Shown piece after piece: positions 61,253 through 64,000 of a DNA stretch of 64,000 bases; the stretch's first letter is position 1, and every line of letters starts with the position of its first letter. The position numbers and the translations under genes are program-made. This DNA is from Leucogyrophana mollusca (taxonomy: Eukaryota > Basidiomycota > Agaricomycetes > Boletales), in assembly GCA_021014945.1 (NCBI GenBank), contig MU266332.1, positions 186,001 through 250,000 on the forward strand, read 5' to 3'. The notes under the pieces were generated by a model. That model ran no database searches. It saw only the letters and a list, made by a program, of their open reading frames with translations, and was not told the origin of the DNA.

Positions 61253-64000
61253 TTACTCATCGTGACCGAGGTATGGATATGATAGATGTGGGTGCGTCCT
61301 GGGCGGAGAAACCATTTCAAACTGTGCTGTGTCGAAACTCCCGCGTTCATCCTGCGACTCCCTTGACGACGCGGACAACATTGAGCGGGGAGGCGAAGTC
61401 GATCCTGGGTGCGGTAAAGCCGTACCCATAGATCGCCGTGGATGCACCCAAGGAGGAGTCATATCCTGCGACGAGGAAGACGAGACCATGTTGGGACCCA
61501 TCTTTGATCGTCCGGCAGATTTTCTCTTCTCGAATAATGCACCACTCCCTGTGCGAGCATGACCATTCGATGCGAGATACTGCTCGGGCAACCGTGGGCT
61601 AGGGGGGATCGCCGTCAAATCATCTAGCACGCTCGGTCGTCGTGGCTTGACTGTCTCAGTAGAAATAGGTCTATCGATGCTTCGCCTTGACTCCGACGTT
61701 GACGTTGCACCTGAGGTAGAACTCTGGGATGCCCCACCTGAAACGGATTTCCACGACTTTAGAATGGACTTCCGCACACTAGTCTTCTCTGGTGGAGGCG
61801 CTGTCGGAGGTACGGGGGGTGAGAGCGGGCGCGTAGATGAAGTGCTTGACTGAGACGGTCGAGGCGTTGACCGGCGAATTGGATATGGTGACTCCTGATC
61901 AAAATGAAGTTGCTCCATTGACGTTTTCGCATTTCCGTTCCTTGCCATTGCCGCCGTAGGTACAGGCGGCGGCGGCAACGCTTTATGCCCTACTAGAACG
62001 CCTAGCTGATCTTGTGGCGTTGATGGAATGGTGGGGCCCGGAAGCTGGAAAGATGAACGTGGGGCAACGGGAGTCGGCGGTTGTCCCGAGACTGACGACG
62101 ATTTACTTCTCCTCCACAACTTTTTAAAGCTCTTCACGCTGACAAGGGGTGCAGTAGTTTTAGCATTCTTGGCTGCAGCATCGTCCATCGAGAAGCTCAG
62201 GGAATCCGCAGAGAACCGACTAGAAGGTGTTGCCGAAGTCAATGAGCCCTCATCGATGGAAGATAATGATGGCCGAGAATCTGCTGGGTCGCTCGAGATT
62301 TGCCCTGTGGCAGGATCCCAGTAGGAGTGTGGAGGGTTTGGATCAAGATCGGGACCAGATGGATATCGACCAAAAGGATCTGGCGATAGTGGTATCGGAG
62401 AGGGGGATATACGATCTGTCTTTCGCGTGAAGGAGGGCGGTAGGAGGGGAGGGTATATCGACTGTTCCAGGTCTCGCTTGCGGATCTCTGTCTCGGAAGA
62501 CAGAGCATCCGAGGAACTGGATCTGGAAGCCGATAAGAAGGCTTTCGGTGCACCAGTGGAGACGCCGTTAACTGCTAGGCGAGGAGGAGAAGGAGATAGG
62601 TTTGCGGGACGGGGTGGTGACGGTGAGTTGGCTGAGCCTTTTGCGGACAACGACGAAAACGGAACAGCGGGCCAGGTCTTATTAGTCGAGTCTGGGGTTG
62701 ATGTGGAGGGTCTTTAAACAACAATCAGAAATACGTAGATCGAAAGCATATTAGTCCTAACACTTACCCTTCATACCTGATAGTATCACGGTTTTCCCGC
62801 GAAGATTTGCCAGGAGAATTAGATGCGTGAGGGAGGGATTGATGTGGTCCTGACGTGTCAGTTAGTTGGCTGGCAGTTGACTGGGACCGAGCATGGTTCG
62901 TAGAAGCACTGTCTTCTAGCTGGCTAGTCTGGAGACGCCGCGGAGAGAATTGGGCCAGAGTCTACAAAACCAGTTTAGTGTCTATCCACCCACTAATGGA
63001 ACACAGCAGTACATACCCGTTCAATCTCGTCGAGTTTCGCTTTCATGAGGTATTGACTCTTACGTCGGTCGTTAGGGTCGTTCTCATCGTACTGAGCATC
63101 AAATCATCAGTATAAAAGCCTTCAGGCTAGCAGGAGAGGGCGAACTACCTCCTCTTCATCTTCGCCCAAATCCAACCCCAAGTCTAGGTCATCAAATACC
63201 CCGCCAACCCGCTTTTCCTCCGCGGGGCTTCGTGCCCTTAAGTACTCTTCGTCCACGTCAGGGGACAACGTTTCTCCCTGTGGCAGCTCCGCGGACATAG
63301 GCGTTCCGCCACCTTTGACGTACGGTAGATTAGTACTGTCCCCACCACTAGATGGCATCGGGCTGGGTTCAGCTGGGATAACCAGGTCGTAATTAGGGGA
63401 GTTCGGGGCAAGTACTAGTGGGGGAGGCAGGGGCTTCTTGACCGGCCCAGCCGTAGCAGGTGACGATTTGCGCTTCCCATTCGGAGGCGACGGTATTGAA
63501 ACCGTTAGCGATGGTCGCGACATGCGATCCATAAGATCTCTGACTTCGTCTTCATCGTCTATACCATCCTCCGACTGATGTTCCTGTTCGGGTAGCGCGG
63601 TGAGTGAAGATGCATCCAGCGCCAGGTCGACGACATTGGGATTGACCTTGCGATGTGCGCCTTGCGGGTCCGCGCGCATATCAGCCCAAGTATCGGCGTC
63701 GGTTCCAAAGACGTCAGCTAGAGGATCTTGGGCGCCAGAACCTGGGGGCATACGGGCTGTAGCCTCCTCCTCAAAAGGCTCTTCGTCTAAACCTACGGGC
63801 GACTCGGAGAGAGGAGCATACTCTCCGACTTGAAGGCTTTCGTCGTCGGTAGAGTCTTCTTGCGACTGCTTTGACAAAGCTGTAAAATCTGGGGTGGAAC
63901 TGGCATTTTGCATCCTCTCGACGAGCTTCAAATCGAAAGGTGCTCTCTTCTCTTCCACAGCACTTCCTCCCTCGGCCCGAGAATTGGAACGCGCCCTATT
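61253..64000 (-). CDS. Large low-complexity protein, unknown function, 5' end beyond the window
   Basis: The frame is open to the right edge (the residues before VEEKRAPFDLKLVERMQNAS are also in frame), so the start is outside. At least four exons in the window: 63150-64000 approximately, a short one carrying YDENDPNDRRKSQYLMKAKL with DEIER, one with TLAQFSPRRLQTSQLEDSAS, and a long final exon ending YPYLGHDE. The sequence is acidic at first (PLADVFGTDADTWADM, DGIDDEDEVRDLMDRMSRPS), then Ser/Pro-rich. Two basic-aromatic motifs stand out: VKSFKKLWRRSKSSSVSG and RKSILKSWKSVSGG, resembling membrane- or phosphosite-type linear motifs. I do not recognise a domain. About 820 residues are visible. 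Confidence 0.75.

Overview
The window is nuclear DNA of a filamentous basidiomycete, most likely a mushroom-forming agaricomycete. Genes are packed on both strands and are broken by many short (about 50-65 nt) spliceosomal introns. The best matches by eye are basidiomycete families: a NSE-motif sesquiterpene synthase, an F-box/leucine-rich protein, HET-domain proteins, a PDR drug pump and a small cysteine-rich secreted protein. No rRNA, tRNA, CRISPR array or intact transposon was seen. Gene extents below run from start to stop codon and include introns, which I placed by reading the splice sites and the protein frame by eye.

Left part (1-19 kb): the 5' portion of a PDR-type ABC transporter (minus, running off the left edge); an ER/Golgi EF-hand protein like yeast Ssp120 (plus); the long trafficking protein DOP1 (minus); a small protein of unknown function (plus); an INO80-complex-like subunit (minus); a cysteine-rich secreted protein (plus); and a GFA/Mss4-like zinc protein (minus).

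Housekeeping block (19-27 kb): ATP synthase subunit e, an RBBP4/Msi1-type WD40 histone chaperone, the ER protein RAMP4/Ysy6, a Bmt5-type 25S rRNA methyltransferase, mitochondrial ribosomal protein uL10m and the polyadenylation factor Fip1. Several are divergent pairs with very short shared promoters. The RAMP4/BMT5 promoter carries two perfect inverted repeats, one of them built on a TGACGTGT core resembling an unfolded-protein-response element.

Middle (27-50 kb): a decayed short-chain dehydrogenase copy lies tail to tail with an intact SDR gene. Then come an ING-family PHD protein, a 74-residue Ser/Pro/Gln-rich protein, RNase H1 with a duplicated C-terminal exon, an NRAMP metal transporter, a TBC Rab-GAP, an F-box protein, the AP-3 delta adaptin and a GCK-III Ste20-like kinase.

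Right accessory part (50-64 kb): two tandem paralogous HET-domain genes, an UNC93-like membrane transporter, a 2.4-kb gene-poor stretch, a sesquiterpene synthase with an unusual C-terminal membrane helix, and a large low-complexity protein that runs off the right edge. Membrane-trafficking genes recur (Ssp120-like, DOP1, AP-3 delta, TBC) but are not arranged as a cluster. The right accessory part is where lineage-specific biology is most likely.
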